Part shown: positions 52,910-62,018 of the stretch, one piece after another
Position numbering within the stretch: the first letter of the stretch is position 1
Layout: every line of letters starts with the position of its first letter
Assembly: GCF_015624485.1 (NCBI RefSeq)
Contig: NZ_CP061378.1
Coordinates: forward strand, 3,348,001 to 3,412,000
DNA length: 64,000 nucleotides
Reading direction: 5' to 3'
Source of the DNA: Bradyrhizobium genosp. L
GTDB lineage: Bacteria > Pseudomonadota > Alphaproteobacteria > Rhizobiales > Xanthobacteraceae
The notes under the pieces: model-generated
Databases searched by the model: none
What the model saw: the letters and a program-made list of their open reading frames with translations, nothing else
What the model was told of the DNA's origin: nothing
Made by a program: the position numbers and the translations under genes

Positions 52910-53926
52910 ATGTTGAGCCGAGCCCTTCCTCTGGCGACGGTGACGCTTCTGATCGGCTGCCTGTCGGCCGGTCTGGCGCACGCGCAAAACCTCGAGGCCG
53001 GCAAAAGCCCCTCCCAGATCTTCGCCGCCACTTGCACGGCCTGTCACAAGAGCCCGCGCGGGCTACTGAAGAGCGTGCCGGCCGGCTCGCTGCCTGGTTT
53101 CCTGCGCCAGCATTACACGACATCGCCGGACATGGCCGGCGCGCTGTCGTCCTACCTGATCTCGAACGGCGCCAGCGACCAACGCTATCAGGCCAAGGAT
53201 CAGCCGAAAGGCGCCAAGGGGGCCAAAGAGGGCGCGAAGGACGGCAGGCAGGAAGCCAACCAGTCGCCGGAGCAGCCCGCCGAGCGTGCCGGCCGCCGGC
53301 ATCGTCAAGGTGCCGCGCCGCAGGAGGCTGCAAAGCCTGACGCCGATGGCTTGAATCCGCAGGGCGAAGAGCATCCCGGCCGCCGGGGCAAGCGTCTGGT
53401 ACGTCCGACAGAGACGCCGGAGAGTGTCAAGCCGGCCGATGGCCAGGCGCCCGAAGCTGCGGGTGAGGGAAGGCCGTCGCGCAAGAAGCTCGGCCGCCGC
53501 GGCAAGCCCGTCGAGGAGCAGAAGCCCGACGAGGAATCCAAGGGCGAGTCGGCCAAGACCGATGCAGCGGCCAAGGGTAAAGGAGAGGAGAAAGGCGAGG
53601 CCGAGAAGCCGGCCAAGCCTGCGTCCGACCAGCCCGACACCGCCAAGGTCGATGCGCCCAAAGATAACGCCAAGGACGGCGTCCCGCTGCGGTCGGATCC
53701 GGTTCCGCCGGTGACCCCGGCGCCTCCGGCTGCGGCGACGGCTCCGTCTGCTCCCGCTGCTTCGCCGCCGCCTGCGGCCCACGCCGCTGAGCCGGCGGCA
53801 GCCGCACCCACACCGGCGCCAGCGTCGCAACCGGTCACGGCCGCTGCGCCGCCGCCTCCGCCTCCGCCGCCACCTCCCGCGTCGTCGGGATCGGCTGGCC
53901 CGCCCGAACCGCCGCTCTCAAGGTAA
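52910..53926 (+). CDS. Cytochrome c-like protein with long disordered tail
   Basis: 338 residues. The signal peptide is LPLATVTLLIGCLSAGLAHA. Residues about 28-95 contain a c-type heme motif, CTACH, and a Met in SPDMAGALSSYL as possible axial ligand, so one heme c is likely. From about 100 to the end the chain is low-complexity: Lys/Glu/Ala-rich (KGAKGAKEGAKDGRQEA), then Pro/Ala-rich with a run of prolines. The protein is exported to the periplasm. No oxidase or other partner is nearby, and no family is recognised for the fusion. Confidence 0.68.
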   Translation: MLSRALPLATVTLLIGCLSAGLAHAQNLEAGKSPSQIFAATCTACHKSPRGLLKSVPAGSLPGFLRQHYTTSPDMAGALSSYLISNGASDQRYQAKDQPKGAKGAKEGAKDGRQEANQSPEQPAERAGRRHRQGAAPQEAAKPDADGLNPQGEEHPGRRGKRLVRPTETPESVKPADGQAPEAAGEGRPSRKKLGRRGKPVEEQKPDEESKGESAKTDAAAKGKGEEKGEAEKPAKPASDQPDTAKVDAPKDNAKDGVPLRSDPVPPVTPAPPAAATAPSAPAASPPPAAHAAEPAAAAPTPAPASQPVTAAAPPPPPPPPPPASSGSAGPPEPPLSR

Positions 53927-53972
53927 TCGCCGATGCAAAGTCATCCGAACTCATGTCAACGTTTGACCACCA

Positions 53973-53995
53973 CTAGAGTAATACTCTAGAGTAAT
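53973..53995. promoter_or_regulatory. TetR operator at 54016: overlapping palindromes
   Basis: CTAGAGT-AAT-ACTCTAG (53973-53989) is a perfect 7-bp inverted repeat overlapped by TACTCTAGAGTA (53982-53993) with AGAGTAAT repeated directly at 53975 and 53988. TTGACC at 53963-53968 is a plausible -35 and TAGAGT at 53987-53992 the -10, so the operator covers the promoter. Autorepression by the TetR protein is expected. Confidence 0.65.
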
Positions 53996-54015
53996 GATCC
54001 AGTGAGGAGGAAACG

Positions 54016-54615
54016 GTGAGCACGGCGCGCGAGGATCTGCTGACAGCTGGGTTGGCGGTGTTCGACCAGGATGGCTTCGAGGGCGCCACGGTGGCCGCGA
54101 TCAGGACGCGGGCGCGCGCCTCCAACGGCAGCTTCTTCCACTTCTTCGCCTCGAAGAAAGAGCTCGCCGGCACCCTGTTCCTGGACATCCTGCAGAACTA
54201 CCACGCCGCGATCGTCACGTCGGTCGACACGACATGCGGCGCGAGCGAGGGCGTGGCGCGGCTGATCCGCGCCCATCTCGACTGGGTCGTGACCTCCAGG
54301 CGCGAGGCGCGCTTCCTGTTCGAGATTTCGCGCAGCGAATGGGGCGAGGAGGTGCGCGGCGAACAGCGCGCCGAGAATTCACGGCTCGCGGCGGGCATCG
54401 AGCGCTGGCGCGCGCCGCTGGTCGCGCGCGGCGAATTGCTGCCGATGAGCGCGGTGTTGTTCTTCAGCCAGATCATCGGGCCGGCGCAGATCTTCTGCCG
54501 CGCCTATCTGTCGGGCCGCGACCGCAGCGACCCGCGCGAGCATGTCGAGACGCTGATCGCCTGCGCGACCCGCGCGGTGGTGGCATCAGGCGCGCAGGCA
54601 ACAGGAGCAACGTGA
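54016..54615 (+). CDS. TetR-family transcriptional regulator
   Basis: 199 residues. The helix-turn-helix is GATVAAIRTRARASNGSFFHFF (about 24-45). A GTG start at 54016 follows AGGAGGAAA. The C-terminal ligand domain is variable. It is co-transcribed with the thioesterase gene: stop and start overlap in TGATG. The palindrome in its promoter suggests autoregulation; the ligand may be an acyl-CoA or aromatic compound, by inference from the partner. Confidence 0.87.
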   Translation: MSTAREDLLTAGLAVFDQDGFEGATVAAIRTRARASNGSFFHFFASKKELAGTLFLDILQNYHAAIVTSVDTTCGASEGVARLIRAHLDWVVTSRREARFLFEISRSEWGEEVRGEQRAENSRLAAGIERWRAPLVARGELLPMSAVLFFSQIIGPAQIFCRAYLSGRDRSDPREHVETLIACATRAVVASGAQATGAT

Positions 54616-55076
54616 TGATCGAAACCGATCCGGGCTTTGCGCCGATCGAGACGCGGATCCGCGATAATGTCGGCCGCCAGGGTTTCATGAATCTCGTCGG
54701 CGCGCAGCTGTCGGAATTGTCGCGCGGCGCCTGCACCCTCGCGGTCGATCGGCGGCCCGAGCTGTTGCAGCAGCACGGCCTGTTTCATGGCGGGGTGACC
54801 GCATTCCTGGTCGACAACGCCACCACGATCGCGGCGGCGACCTCGCGCGGTCAGCCGGCACTGACGGCGGAGTACAAGCTGAACCTGCTGTCGCCCGCCT
54901 CTGGCGATCGCCTGATCTGCCGGGCGCGGGTGATCAAGCCGGGACGCCAGGTCGCGGTGGTTGCGGCCGACGTGTTCTGTCTGATCGACGGCAAGGAGAA
55001 GCACACGGCGACGGCGCTCGCCTCGATCGCGATGCTCGACGACGCGATGGCGGCACGAATCCAAAGCCCGGCCTGA
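54615..55076 (+). CDS. PaaI-like hotdog-fold thioesterase
   Basis: 153 residues. Hotdog features are RPELLQQHGLFHGGVTAFLVDNATTIAA (the HGG central helix with Asp as general acid/base) and AEYKLNLLSPASGDRLICRARV. These proteins hydrolyse aromatic or short acyl-CoA thioesters. It follows the TetR gene directly. The exact substrate is not shown. Confidence 0.85.
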   Translation: MIETDPGFAPIETRIRDNVGRQGFMNLVGAQLSELSRGACTLAVDRRPELLQQHGLFHGGVTAFLVDNATTIAAATSRGQPALTAEYKLNLLSPASGDRLICRARVIKPGRQVAVVAADVFCLIDGKEKHTATALASIAMLDDAMAARIQSPA

Positions 55077-55089
55077 TCGGGCCGGGCTT
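55064..55089. terminator. Terminator hairpin at the thioesterase stop
   Basis: AAGCCCGGCC-TGATCG-GGCCGGGCTT: a perfect 10-bp stem. The TGA stop codon is in the loop. It separates the thioesterase gene from the convergent rplI gene. T-run is short, so termination may be partial. Confidence 0.55.
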
Positions 55090-55115
55090 CAGTCGGAGCA
55101 GCAATCGAGCGAGGC

Positions 55116-55718
55116 TTACTGCTCTTCTGCAGCCGGTGCCGGCTCGGCCTCGTCGCCGTGCTGGGCTTCCGGATCGAAGAACTCGCCGGCGGCGGCCAGC
55201 GCCTCGGCGGCGGCGTCCTGGTCCTCCTGGCGGGTCGAGATATCCTCGCCGCGCTTGATGCGCTCGGCTTCCTCGGCGGAGCGGGCGACCGTCACGGTGA
55301 CGCTGGTCTCGACCTCCGGATGCACCGCGATCGTGACCTTCTGCTGGCCGATCGTCTTGATCGGCGAATCCAGCCAGACCTGCGGCCGCGAGACGATAAT
55401 GCCGTCGGCGGCCAGTGCGTCGACGATGTCGCGCACCGAGACCGAGCCGAACAGCTGGCCGGATTCGGAGGCCTGGCGGATGATGATGATGTCGCGACCG
55501 TCGATCTTCTCGGCGACCTTGGCGGCTTCGCCCTTGGCCTTGATGTTGTTGGCCTCGAGCTCGGCCTTCATGCCGTCATACTTGGTGCGGTTCGCCTCGG
55601 TGGCGCGCAGCGCCTTGCCGCGCTTGAGCAGGAAATTGCGGGCGAACCCGTCACGAACGCGCACGACTTCGCCCATCTGGCCAAGCTTGGCGACACGCTC
55701 CAGCAGAATGACTTCCAT
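55116..55718 (-). CDS. rplI: 50S ribosomal protein L9
   Basis: 200 residues. The N-terminal domain [31 protein letters not shown] contains the L9 signature; the long central helix and C-terminal domain follow. The last 35 residues are acidic and rich in Ala/Glu, longer than the roughly 150-residue protein of Escherichia coli. It binds 23S rRNA at the base of the L1 stalk. It is the last gene of the rpsF-rpsR-DUF2232-rplI unit. Confidence 0.95.
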   Translation of the reverse strand: MEVILLERVAKLGQMGEVVRVRDGFARNFLLKRGKALRATEANRTKYDGMKAELEANNIKAKGEAAKVAEKIDGRDIIIIRQASESGQLFGSVSVRDIVDALAADGIIVSRPQVWLDSPIKTIGQQKVTIAVHPEVETSVTVTVARSAEEAERIKRGEDISTRQEDQDAAAEALAAAGEFFDPEAQHGDEAEPAPAAEEQ

Positions 55719-55769
55719 TTTCGTTCTCCTTTAGATGCTAAGTACAGTTTCAAGCGGTTGAATCGAATT

Positions 55770-56744
55770 TCAGGACGCCGGCAGCGGTGGCGGCCGGTGG
55801 CGCCAATAGCGCTGCCGCAATCCGAACACGGCGTCGGCGATGCCGAGCGCCACCATCGCGACGATCGGCCAGCCGAAGAACACAACGATGGTGTAGCTGC
55901 CGACCAGCCAGAACCCGCGATTGGTGAGCGAGGATGTCAGCGTGTGCAGCACGGCAAAGCCGACGATCGCATAGGTGATGACGAGCGCGGCCGCGACGAT
56001 TTGCGCCAGCAAGGCGACGAGGCCGCCGACAAAGCTGAGGCCAAGCGCCACCAGCAGGGCGACCAGCGTCATCGGCGGCAGCGTGGTCGAACGCAATTCC
56101 GGCCACGGCCGATTCAGCCGCCCCGAGGTTTGCGTGACCTTGCCGGCAAGCCAGAGATTCAGCGTCAGCGTGACCATCGCAAGCGTCGTGGCGGCGAGCG
56201 GCGCCATCACGACGATCAGGTCGACGAACCGCTCGATCTCCGTGCTGAGGTCCGCGTCGTTCGCGGTGCTGAAGACCTTGAGCAGGCCGCGCCGCAGCGT
56301 GGAGGTGATGGTTTCGGCGTCCGTGCCGAGCGTCAGCAGCGCGCCGGTCGTGGTGATGACGGCGAAGGCTGCGACCCAGAGCAGGATGCGGCCGACCGGA
56401 TACCATTCGAGCTCGGGCGGCGCCGCGCCGGCTGCGTCAGGCGTCGCCTTGGCGGCGACCGGCCGTCCAAGCAGAGCGAGATGGCCGAGCCACCAGCCGG
56501 GCAGGGCGACCATCACGGCGAAGGCGATCGAATAGGGCAGTCCGAAAATCACGCCGAGCGTCGCGGCCGCGGCGACGCCGCCGATGGCGGCGGACAGCGG
56601 CCCCCAGCCGAGCGCCGTCACCATCAGCGGGAGCGGCGCCAGATAGAACAGCAGCAGCGAGATCATCGCGCCCGAAATGATCGAGGCGAACATCAGCGCC
56701 GACGCAGCACCAGCCGCAAGTGCAACAATGAGAATCGCGATCAT
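55770..56744 (-). CDS. DUF2232 membrane protein between rpsR and rplI
   Basis: 324 residues, about eight membrane helices. DUF2232 proteins are related to YybS and are found in alphaproteobacteria in just this place between S18 and L9. No catalytic motif is visible; a transport or envelope role is possible. The ATG at 56744 starts IAILIVALAAGAASALMFAS. The 51-base gap to rplI and the 126-base gap from rpsR suggest operon membership with some internal control. Confidence 0.8.
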   Translation of the reverse strand: MIAILIVALAAGAASALMFASIISGAMISLLLFYLAPLPLMVTALGWGPLSAAIGGVAAAATLGVIFGLPYSIAFAVMVALPGWWLGHLALLGRPVAAKATPDAAGAAPPELEWYPVGRILLWVAAFAVITTTGALLTLGTDAETITSTLRRGLLKVFSTANDADLSTEIERFVDLIVVMAPLAATTLAMVTLTLNLWLAGKVTQTSGRLNRPWPELRSTTLPPMTLVALLVALGLSFVGGLVALLAQIVAAALVITYAIVGFAVLHTLTSSLTNRGFWLVGSYTIVVFFGWPIVAMVALGIADAVFGLRQRYWRHRPPPLPAS

Positions 56745-56870
56745 CAGCTGTCCCGCTCCTTTCGAGCGGTTAGAGGTGCCCTTGCGAGAACCCCAACCAT
56801 CGGCGACCGGACGACCCGGAAGCCTTATGAGAAGTTGCGGCCGGCGACGCGCGCCGCCGGCCGAAATCCG

Positions 56871-57110
56871 TTAGCGGATCACGTAGGGCAAGAGGCCGAG
56901 GAAACGCGAGCGCTTGATGGCGCGGGCGAGCTCACGCTGCTTCTTGGCGGACACCGCCGTGATGCGGCTCGGCACGATCTTGCCGCGCTCCGAGACGTAG
57001 CGCATCAACAGCTTGGAATCCTTGTAGTCGATCTTCGGCGCATTTGCGCCCGTGAACGGGCAGGACTTGCGGCGACGGAAAAACGGACGGCGGGCACCAG
57101 CGTCAGCCAT
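56871..57110 (-). CDS. rpsR: 30S ribosomal protein S18
   Basis: 79 residues. [25 protein letters not shown] and [28 protein letters not shown] are diagnostic. A Cys in KSCPF is kept. It binds next to S6 on the 30S platform and lies directly after rpsF with a 6-base gap. Confidence 0.96.
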   Translation of the reverse strand: MADAGARRPFFRRRKSCPFTGANAPKIDYKDSKLLMRYVSERGKIVPSRITAVSAKKQRELARAIKRSRFLGLLPYVIR

Positions 57111-57116
57111 GATTCA

Positions 57117-57593
57117 TTACTCCTCGGTCGCTGCTTCTTCTTCGCGCGGACGGCGTGGGCCACGATCGCCGCGGAAACCGCCGCCATCGCGATCACGATC
57201 ACCACGGAAGCCGCCACCTTCACGGTCGCCACGGAAACCACCGCCGCGGTCATCACGCTCGCGGTCGCGGTCGGCCTTGCGCATCATCGCCGACGGGCCT
57301 TCCTCGTGCTCTTCGACGCGCACGGTGAGGTAGCGGATGACGTCTTCGCTGATCCGCTCCTGGCGCTCGATCTCGGTGACGACAGCCGACGGTGCGTCGA
57401 TGTTCATCAGCACGAAATGCGCCTTGCGGTTCTTGTTCATGCGGTAGGTGAGGGAGCGCACGCCCCAGCTCTCGGTCTTGGTGACCTTGCCGCCGCCCTG
57501 TTCGACGATGCCCGTCATCTGGGCCGTCAGTTCATCCACCTGTTGGGTGCTCGCGTCCTGACGCGCGAGAAAAACATGCTCGTAAAGAGGCAT
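57117..57593 (-). CDS. rpsF: 30S ribosomal protein S6 with Gly/Arg/Asp-rich tail
   Basis: 158 residues. The S6 core ([40 protein letters not shown]) is about 105 residues; the rest is a repetitive Gly/Arg/Asp tail ([17 protein letters not shown]) ending acidic. The core binds 16S rRNA with S18. Tails of this kind occur in alphaproteobacterial S6. It heads the ribosomal operon, reading away from the TetR-desaturase pair. Confidence 0.95.
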   Translation of the reverse strand: MPLYEHVFLARQDASTQQVDELTAQMTGIVEQGGGKVTKTESWGVRSLTYRMNKNRKAHFVLMNIDAPSAVVTEIERQERISEDVIRYLTVRVEEHEEGPSAMMRKADRDRERDDRGGGFRGDREGGGFRGDRDRDGGGFRGDRGPRRPREEEAATEE

Positions 57594-57873
57594 GGGTGTC
57601 CTTTCCTAAAGTTGGCGCGGTCCCCGGCGACAAGCCCTTCGAGACCTTCGGAAAGGACTCGAGCTGCTCAGAAGGCGGGAGCACGGGACGACGGGCCGAC
57701 TGGCCCTGCCACATCAAAACCACTGACGAAAAATCAACGGTGAATTTGCTGAGACCGTCCGTTCAGCTCCCGGCCGGAGCTCACGAATGTCGCGCCTTAT
57801 ACGGATTTTGGCCGCGAAGGCAAGGGTTCTCGGCCACGCCATTTGCCCGGGCGGGCGGCCTTCGCGGCAGTCC

Positions 57874-57978
57874 TAGAGCCTTTCCCGTTCCGATGGAATC
57901 GGAACGGGGCTCTAAGCCTTTGTTTTGACGCGTTTTCTTCACGCGAACTGGTTTCCACTTCGCTCGAAAACGCTCCAG
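57874..57978. repeat. Dispersed palindromic repeat, Bradyrhizobium type
   Basis: A hairpin with TAGAGC/GCTCTA ends (57874-57914) and an inner stem CCCGTTCCGAT-GGA-ATCGGAACGGG, followed by TTTTGACGCGTTTTCTTCAC and TTCGCTCGAAAACGCT. I recognise this arrangement as a frequent intergenic element of Bradyrhizobium and Rhodopseudomonas. Only one copy is in this window. Confidence 0.65.
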
Positions 57979-58010
57979 CGGAGATTTCCAGTTCCGTATT
58001 GCTTTCTTTG

Positions 58011-58027
58011 TTTGTATATCATACAAA
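58011..58027. promoter_or_regulatory. Operator before the second TetR gene
   Basis: TTTGTAT-ATC-ATACAAA, perfect 7-bp arms with a 3-base spacer, 20 bases before the TetR start codon and in an AT-rich stretch suited to a -10 box. Autorepression by the TetR protein and co-control of the desaturase are likely. Confidence 0.65.
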
Positions 58028-58046
58028 TATCGCAAGGGAGAGCGCC

Positions 58047-58775
58047 ATGAGTTCGGAGACAGCTGCTGGCGTAGCCGGATCAGATCCGAAACATACGGCC
58101 CGCGCGACGCGGTCGGCGGGGCGCAAGATGCGCTCGCAGCTGCTCGACGCCGCCAGCCGCCTGTTCAAGGAGCGCGGGCTGTCCGGCACCTCGATCTCCG
58201 ACATCGCCGCGGCCGCGGACGCCTTCCCGAGCCAGATCACCTATTACTTCCGCACCAAGGAAGCGCTGTTCGTCGAGGCCGCCTGCCGCAACATGCTGTA
58301 TCTGGCGCGCGCCACCGAACAGGCGGCGCTGGCGGCCCACACCCCGCGTGCCTACACGCTTGCGCTGGTCGAGACCGTGACCGCCACCGACACGGTCGCC
58401 TTCTTCGCCGAGGCGTTGACGCTGACGCGGCGCCGGCAGGATCTTGCGCCGCTGGTCGAACGCACCATCGAGCGACTGCATGCCGAAGGGGCGCGCGCCT
58501 ATGCGGGGCAGGTCGAGCGCCACGGCTGGCGCACGCTGCGCGCGCCGGAGGAGAGCTCGCGGCGTTTCTGGGCGGTCGCGATCGGCGTGATCGTCGAAGG
58601 CTTTGCCATGGGCCGCGCGGCCGAGGAGATGTGCACCGAGCTGCTGCGCGCGCTCGGCGAGCAGGCGACCGCAAAAGCGGCGCAGGCGACCGCAACATCG
58701 ACCAGTGACGGGGCGCGGCTGCGTCTTGTCGATCGCGAAACTTCATCCACATCCGACGGGGAGACAGGCTCATGA
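58047..58775 (+). CDS. TetR-family regulator of the desaturase gene
   Basis: 242 residues. The N-terminal extension precedes a helix-turn-helix at about 45-70 (GTSISDIAAAADAFPSQITYYF). The ligand domain has EALTLTRRRQDLAPLVERTIERL. The start ATG at 58047 follows AAGGGAGAG. Its stop overlaps the desaturase start (ATGA), so the two are translated together. Regulators beside desaturases commonly sense fatty acyl-CoA or membrane state; that role is inferred here. Confidence 0.85.
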   Translation: MSSETAAGVAGSDPKHTARATRSAGRKMRSQLLDAASRLFKERGLSGTSISDIAAAADAFPSQITYYFRTKEALFVEAACRNMLYLARATEQAALAAHTPRAYTLALVETVTATDTVAFFAEALTLTRRRQDLAPLVERTIERLHAEGARAYAGQVERHGWRTLRAPEESSRRFWAVAIGVIVEGFAMGRAAEEMCTELLRALGEQATAKAAQATATSTSDGARLRLVDRETSSTSDGETGS

Positions 58776-59797
58776 CCGCGCTTCGCATGCGTGCCCGCGA
58801 TTTCCTGACTGAAGACGAACTGGTCGCGGTCCGCGAGCGCGCGACCTGGAAGGGCGCGGCTCTGATCGCCCACGCCTGGACGCTGATCCTCGGCGCGATC
58901 GCGCTGGTCGCATGGTGGCCCAATCCGCTGACCTATCTGCTGGCCGTGGCGATCATCGGCTCGCGCCAGCTCGGGCTCTCGATCCTGATGCATGACGGCG
59001 CGCATGGTTGCCTCTCGGCGGACGAGAAGACGAATCTGTTTCTGAGCCAGTGGTTCTGCGCCTATCCGACCTTCGCCGAGACCCGCGGCTATCGCCGCTA
59101 TCACCTGCAGCATCATGCGCGGACGCAGCAGGAGGACGATCCCGACCTCGTGCTGTCGGCGCCGTTTCCGATCACGCGGCTGAGCTACCGCCGCAAATTC
59201 TTCCGCGATATCACCGGGCAGACCGGCTACCAGCAGCGCAAGGCGCAACTCTTCAACGCGCTGGAGCAGAAGGAATGGCCGCTGTCACGGCGCGCCGCGC
59301 ATTTCTGGAATAAGCTCGGGCCGCAATGCGTGACCAATGCGGTGCTGTTCGCGGGCCTCGCCGCGGCCGGCGTGTGGTGGGCCTATCCGCTGCTATGGCT
59401 GGTGCCGCTGTTGACCTGGATGATGGTGATCACGCGGATCCGCAACATCGCCGAACATGCCGTCGTGCCCGACTCGTCCGATCCCCTGCGCAACACCCGC
59501 ACCACGCGCGCCAACGTCCTCGAGCGTCTCTTCATCGCGCCCTATTACGTGAATTACCATCTCGAGCATCACCTGCTGTTCTACGTGCCCTGTTACAACC
59601 TGCCGCGCGTCCATCGCATCCTGAGCGAGAGCCGTTTCGCCGACCGGATGGAGGTGCAGCCGGGCTACGGCGCGGTGCTGCGGCTTGCGACCGCCAAGCC
59701 GGACCAGGAGGATCGCCCCGGGCAGCTCGTCAACAGCCCGCGGCGGGCGAGGGCCGGCGGGCGTGTCAACGCCGACCAGAACGCAGGCGGGTTCTAG
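58772..59797 (+). CDS. Membrane fatty acid desaturase
   Basis: 341 residues. The three His boxes of the di-iron site are HDGAHG (about 74-79), HLQHH and HLEHH near the C-terminus (NYHLEHHLLFYVP). Four membrane helices are predicted. The protein introduces double bonds into acyl chains or related lipids (the family also includes carotenoid ketolase and sphingolipid enzymes) with electrons from ferredoxin or cytochrome. Substrate and position are not deducible. It is coupled to the TetR gene. Confidence 0.87.
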   Translation: MTALRMRARDFLTEDELVAVRERATWKGAALIAHAWTLILGAIALVAWWPNPLTYLLAVAIIGSRQLGLSILMHDGAHGCLSADEKTNLFLSQWFCAYPTFAETRGYRRYHLQHHARTQQEDDPDLVLSAPFPITRLSYRRKFFRDITGQTGYQQRKAQLFNALEQKEWPLSRRAAHFWNKLGPQCVTNAVLFAGLAAAGVWWAYPLLWLVPLLTWMMVITRIRNIAEHAVVPDSSDPLRNTRTTRANVLERLFIAPYYVNYHLEHHLLFYVPCYNLPRVHRILSESRFADRMEVQPGYGAVLRLATAKPDQEDRPGQLVNSPRRARAGGRVNADQNAGGF

Positions 59798-60018
59798 CCC
59801 CGATTTCCGCCCGGGCCTGCCGGCCATCCCCAGGGTTCCGGCGTCGCGGCTTGACACGGCGCCCTTCGTCAGTGTCTTACGGCCCGGTCCGAGGCCTGCG
59901 GGGGCTATGGCCCCGGACCCGCCGAGGCGCGTTTCGCGCGGCGCGGGTATCGCTTTCTCCTGCGGCAGACGCCACCTATCTGCGCGGGAAGATCACGCTC
60001 AACGAGGTAGGGACGCCG

Positions 60019-60972
60019 ATGACGGCAGCATTCACGTTTCCCGGGCAGGGCTCGCAGGCGGTCGGGATGGGCAAGGCGCTGGCCGAGGCCTTCCCGGCGG
60101 CCAAAGCGGTGTTCGACGAGGTCGACGCCGCGCTCGGCGAGAAGCTGACCGCGATCATCTGGGATGGTCCGGGGGAGACATTGCAGCTCACCGAAAATGC
60201 CCAGCCGGCGCTGATGGCGGTGTCGATCGCGACCATGCGGGTGCTGGAGAGCGAGGCCGGTTTCTCGGTCGGCCGCGACGCCGCCTTCGTCGCCGGTCAC
60301 TCGCTCGGCGAGTATTCGGCGCTGGCCGCGGCCGGCAGCCTGACCGTCAGCGATGCCGCGCGGCTGCTCAGGATCCGCGGCCGGGCGATGCAGAAGGCGG
60401 TGCCGGTCGGCGTCGGTGCGATGGCCGCGCTGCTCGGGCTCGATTACGACGCGGCGGTGGCGGTCGCCAGCGAAGCGGCGCAGGGCGAGGTCTGCCAGGC
60501 CGCCAACGACAATGGCGGCGGGCAGGTGGTCGTATCCGGCGACAAGGCCGCCGTTGATCGCGCCGTGGAGATCGCCAAGACCAAAGGGGCAAAACGCGCG
60601 ATGCTGCTGCCGGTGTCGGCGCCCTTCCACTGCAAGCTGATGCAGCCGGCGGCCGATGCGATGGCCGAGGCGCTGGCCGGTGTCGCCATCAAGGCGCCCG
60701 CGGCGCCGCTGGTCGCCAACGTGCTGGCCTCGGCGATATCAGATCCCGACGAGATCCGCCGCCGCCTGGTCGAGCAGGTCACCGGCACGGTGCGCTGGCG
60801 CGAGTCGGTTGCCTATATGGCAGGGCAGGGCGTGACGCGGTTCTTCGAGATCGGCGCCGGCAAGGTCCTGAGCGGCCTCGTCAAGCGCATTGCCGACGGC
60901 GCGGTCGGCGTGTCGGTCGGCGGTCCGAACGATATCGCTGCGGCCAGGGACGCATTGGCGGCTTCTGCATAA
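60019..60972 (+). CDS. fabD: Malonyl-CoA:ACP transacylase
   Basis: 317 residues. TFPGQGSQAVGMGKAL is the N-terminal glycine loop, GHSLGEYSAL holds the nucleophile Ser (about 94) and PFHCKLMQPAAD the catalytic His. It loads malonyl groups onto ACP for fatty acid synthesis. It starts the fabD-fabG-acpP-fabF cluster; fabG follows after 21 bases. Confidence 0.95.
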   Translation: MTAAFTFPGQGSQAVGMGKALAEAFPAAKAVFDEVDAALGEKLTAIIWDGPGETLQLTENAQPALMAVSIATMRVLESEAGFSVGRDAAFVAGHSLGEYSALAAAGSLTVSDAARLLRIRGRAMQKAVPVGVGAMAALLGLDYDAAVAVASEAAQGEVCQAANDNGGGQVVVSGDKAAVDRAVEIAKTKGAKRAMLLPVSAPFHCKLMQPAADAMAEALAGVAIKAPAAPLVANVLASAISDPDEIRRRLVEQVTGTVRWRESVAYMAGQGVTRFFEIGAGKVLSGLVKRIADGAVGVSVGGPNDIAAARDALAASA

Positions 60973-60993
60973 GCCGGCCGAGAGGAGATTTCG

Positions 60994-61731
60994 ATGTTTG
61001 ATCTGACAGGCAGGACGGCGCTCGTCACCGGCGCGACCGGGGGCATCGGCGGCGCGATCGCGCAGGCGCTGCACGCGCAGGGCGCGACCGTTGCGATTTC
61101 GGGCACGCGGCGCGAGGTGCTGGACGGCTTTGCCGCCAAGCTTGGCGAGCGCGTGCATGTGCTGCCGTGCAACCTGTCCAGCAAGGACGATGTCGAGGCG
61201 CTGGTGCCGGCGGCGGAAGCCGCGATGGGGCAGGTCGACATCCTCGTCGCCAATGCCGGCATCACCCGTGACAATCTGTTCGTGCAACTGCGCGACGAGG
61301 ACTGGGACGACGTCATCGCGGTCAACCTGACCGCGACCTTCCGCCTGACCCGCGCCGCCACCAAGCTGATGATGCGCAAGCGCTTCGGCCGCATCATTGC
61401 GATCACCTCGATCGTCGGCGTCACCGGCAATCCCGGCCAGGGCAATTACACTGCATCGAAGGCCGGCATCATCGGCCTGATCAAGACGCTGGGCGCCGAA
61501 TACGCCAAGCGCGGCGTCACCGCCAACTGCATCGCGCCGGGCTTCATCAAGACCCCGATGACGGATGCGCTCAACGACAAGCAGCGTGAAACCATCCTGT
61601 CCAAGGTTCCTGCGGCGCGGCTCGGAACGCCCGAGGATATCGCCGCCGCAGCGGTCTATCTGGCCTCCAATGAAGGCGGCTACGTCACCGGACAGACGAT
61701 TCACGTCAACGGCGGAATGGCTATGATTTGA
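60994..61731 (+). CDS. fabG: 3-oxoacyl-ACP reductase
   Basis: 245 residues. TGATGGIGGAIAQAL is the NADPH loop, NAGITRDNL is diagnostic of FabG, the catalytic Ser is in ITSIVGV and YTASKAG holds the Tyr and Lys. It reduces 3-oxoacyl-ACP to 3-hydroxyacyl-ACP. The ATG follows GAGAGGAG. A gap of 287 bases separates it from acpP. Confidence 0.96.
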   Translation: MFDLTGRTALVTGATGGIGGAIAQALHAQGATVAISGTRREVLDGFAAKLGERVHVLPCNLSSKDDVEALVPAAEAAMGQVDILVANAGITRDNLFVQLRDEDWDDVIAVNLTATFRLTRAATKLMMRKRFGRIIAITSIVGVTGNPGQGNYTASKAGIIGLIKTLGAEYAKRGVTANCIAPGFIKTPMTDALNDKQRETILSKVPAARLGTPEDIAAAAVYLASNEGGYVTGQTIHVNGGMAMI

Positions 61732-61753
61732 GCCAGCTGGCGCTCTCGCAATG

Positions 61754-61770
61754 CGGCGAAAAGCCGTTTT
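61754..61770 (+). terminator. Weak intrinsic terminator after fabG
   Basis: CGGC-GAAAA-GCCG followed by TTTT (61767-61770), 23 bases after the fabG stop. The 4-bp stem is short, so it would stop only part of transcription before acpP, which is usually made in excess from its own promoter in this 287-base gap. Confidence 0.35.
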
Positions 61771-62018
61771 CGGGAGCCGGTTCAGGCGTGTAGTCAAGGC
61801 TTGGGAAGTATGGTAGCTGAACCCCCCACGGATGGGCAAAGAACGCCATTGCAGGATTTTGAAAGCCTGTATATTGGCGTGGCGACGCCTGCCGTTCGCC
61901 GGGGCTTAGTCGGCTACGACCGGGCCGAATCAAGACTATGCGCGATTGAGTAATCGAGACGACCACGATGGCTCGTATCGTCTTGGGGTCGGGTCCAATG
62001 GAACAACGAGGTTGAACG

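Larger units (their letters stand above)
57594..58046. other. 453-base gap with promoters and a palindromic repeat
   Basis: It separates rpsF from the divergent TetR gene. The rpsF-proximal half, to about 57780, should hold the ribosomal operon promoter and leader; I identify no structure there with confidence. The middle holds the dispersed palindrome at 57874-57978, and the right end the TetR operator at 58011. Confidence 0.55.
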
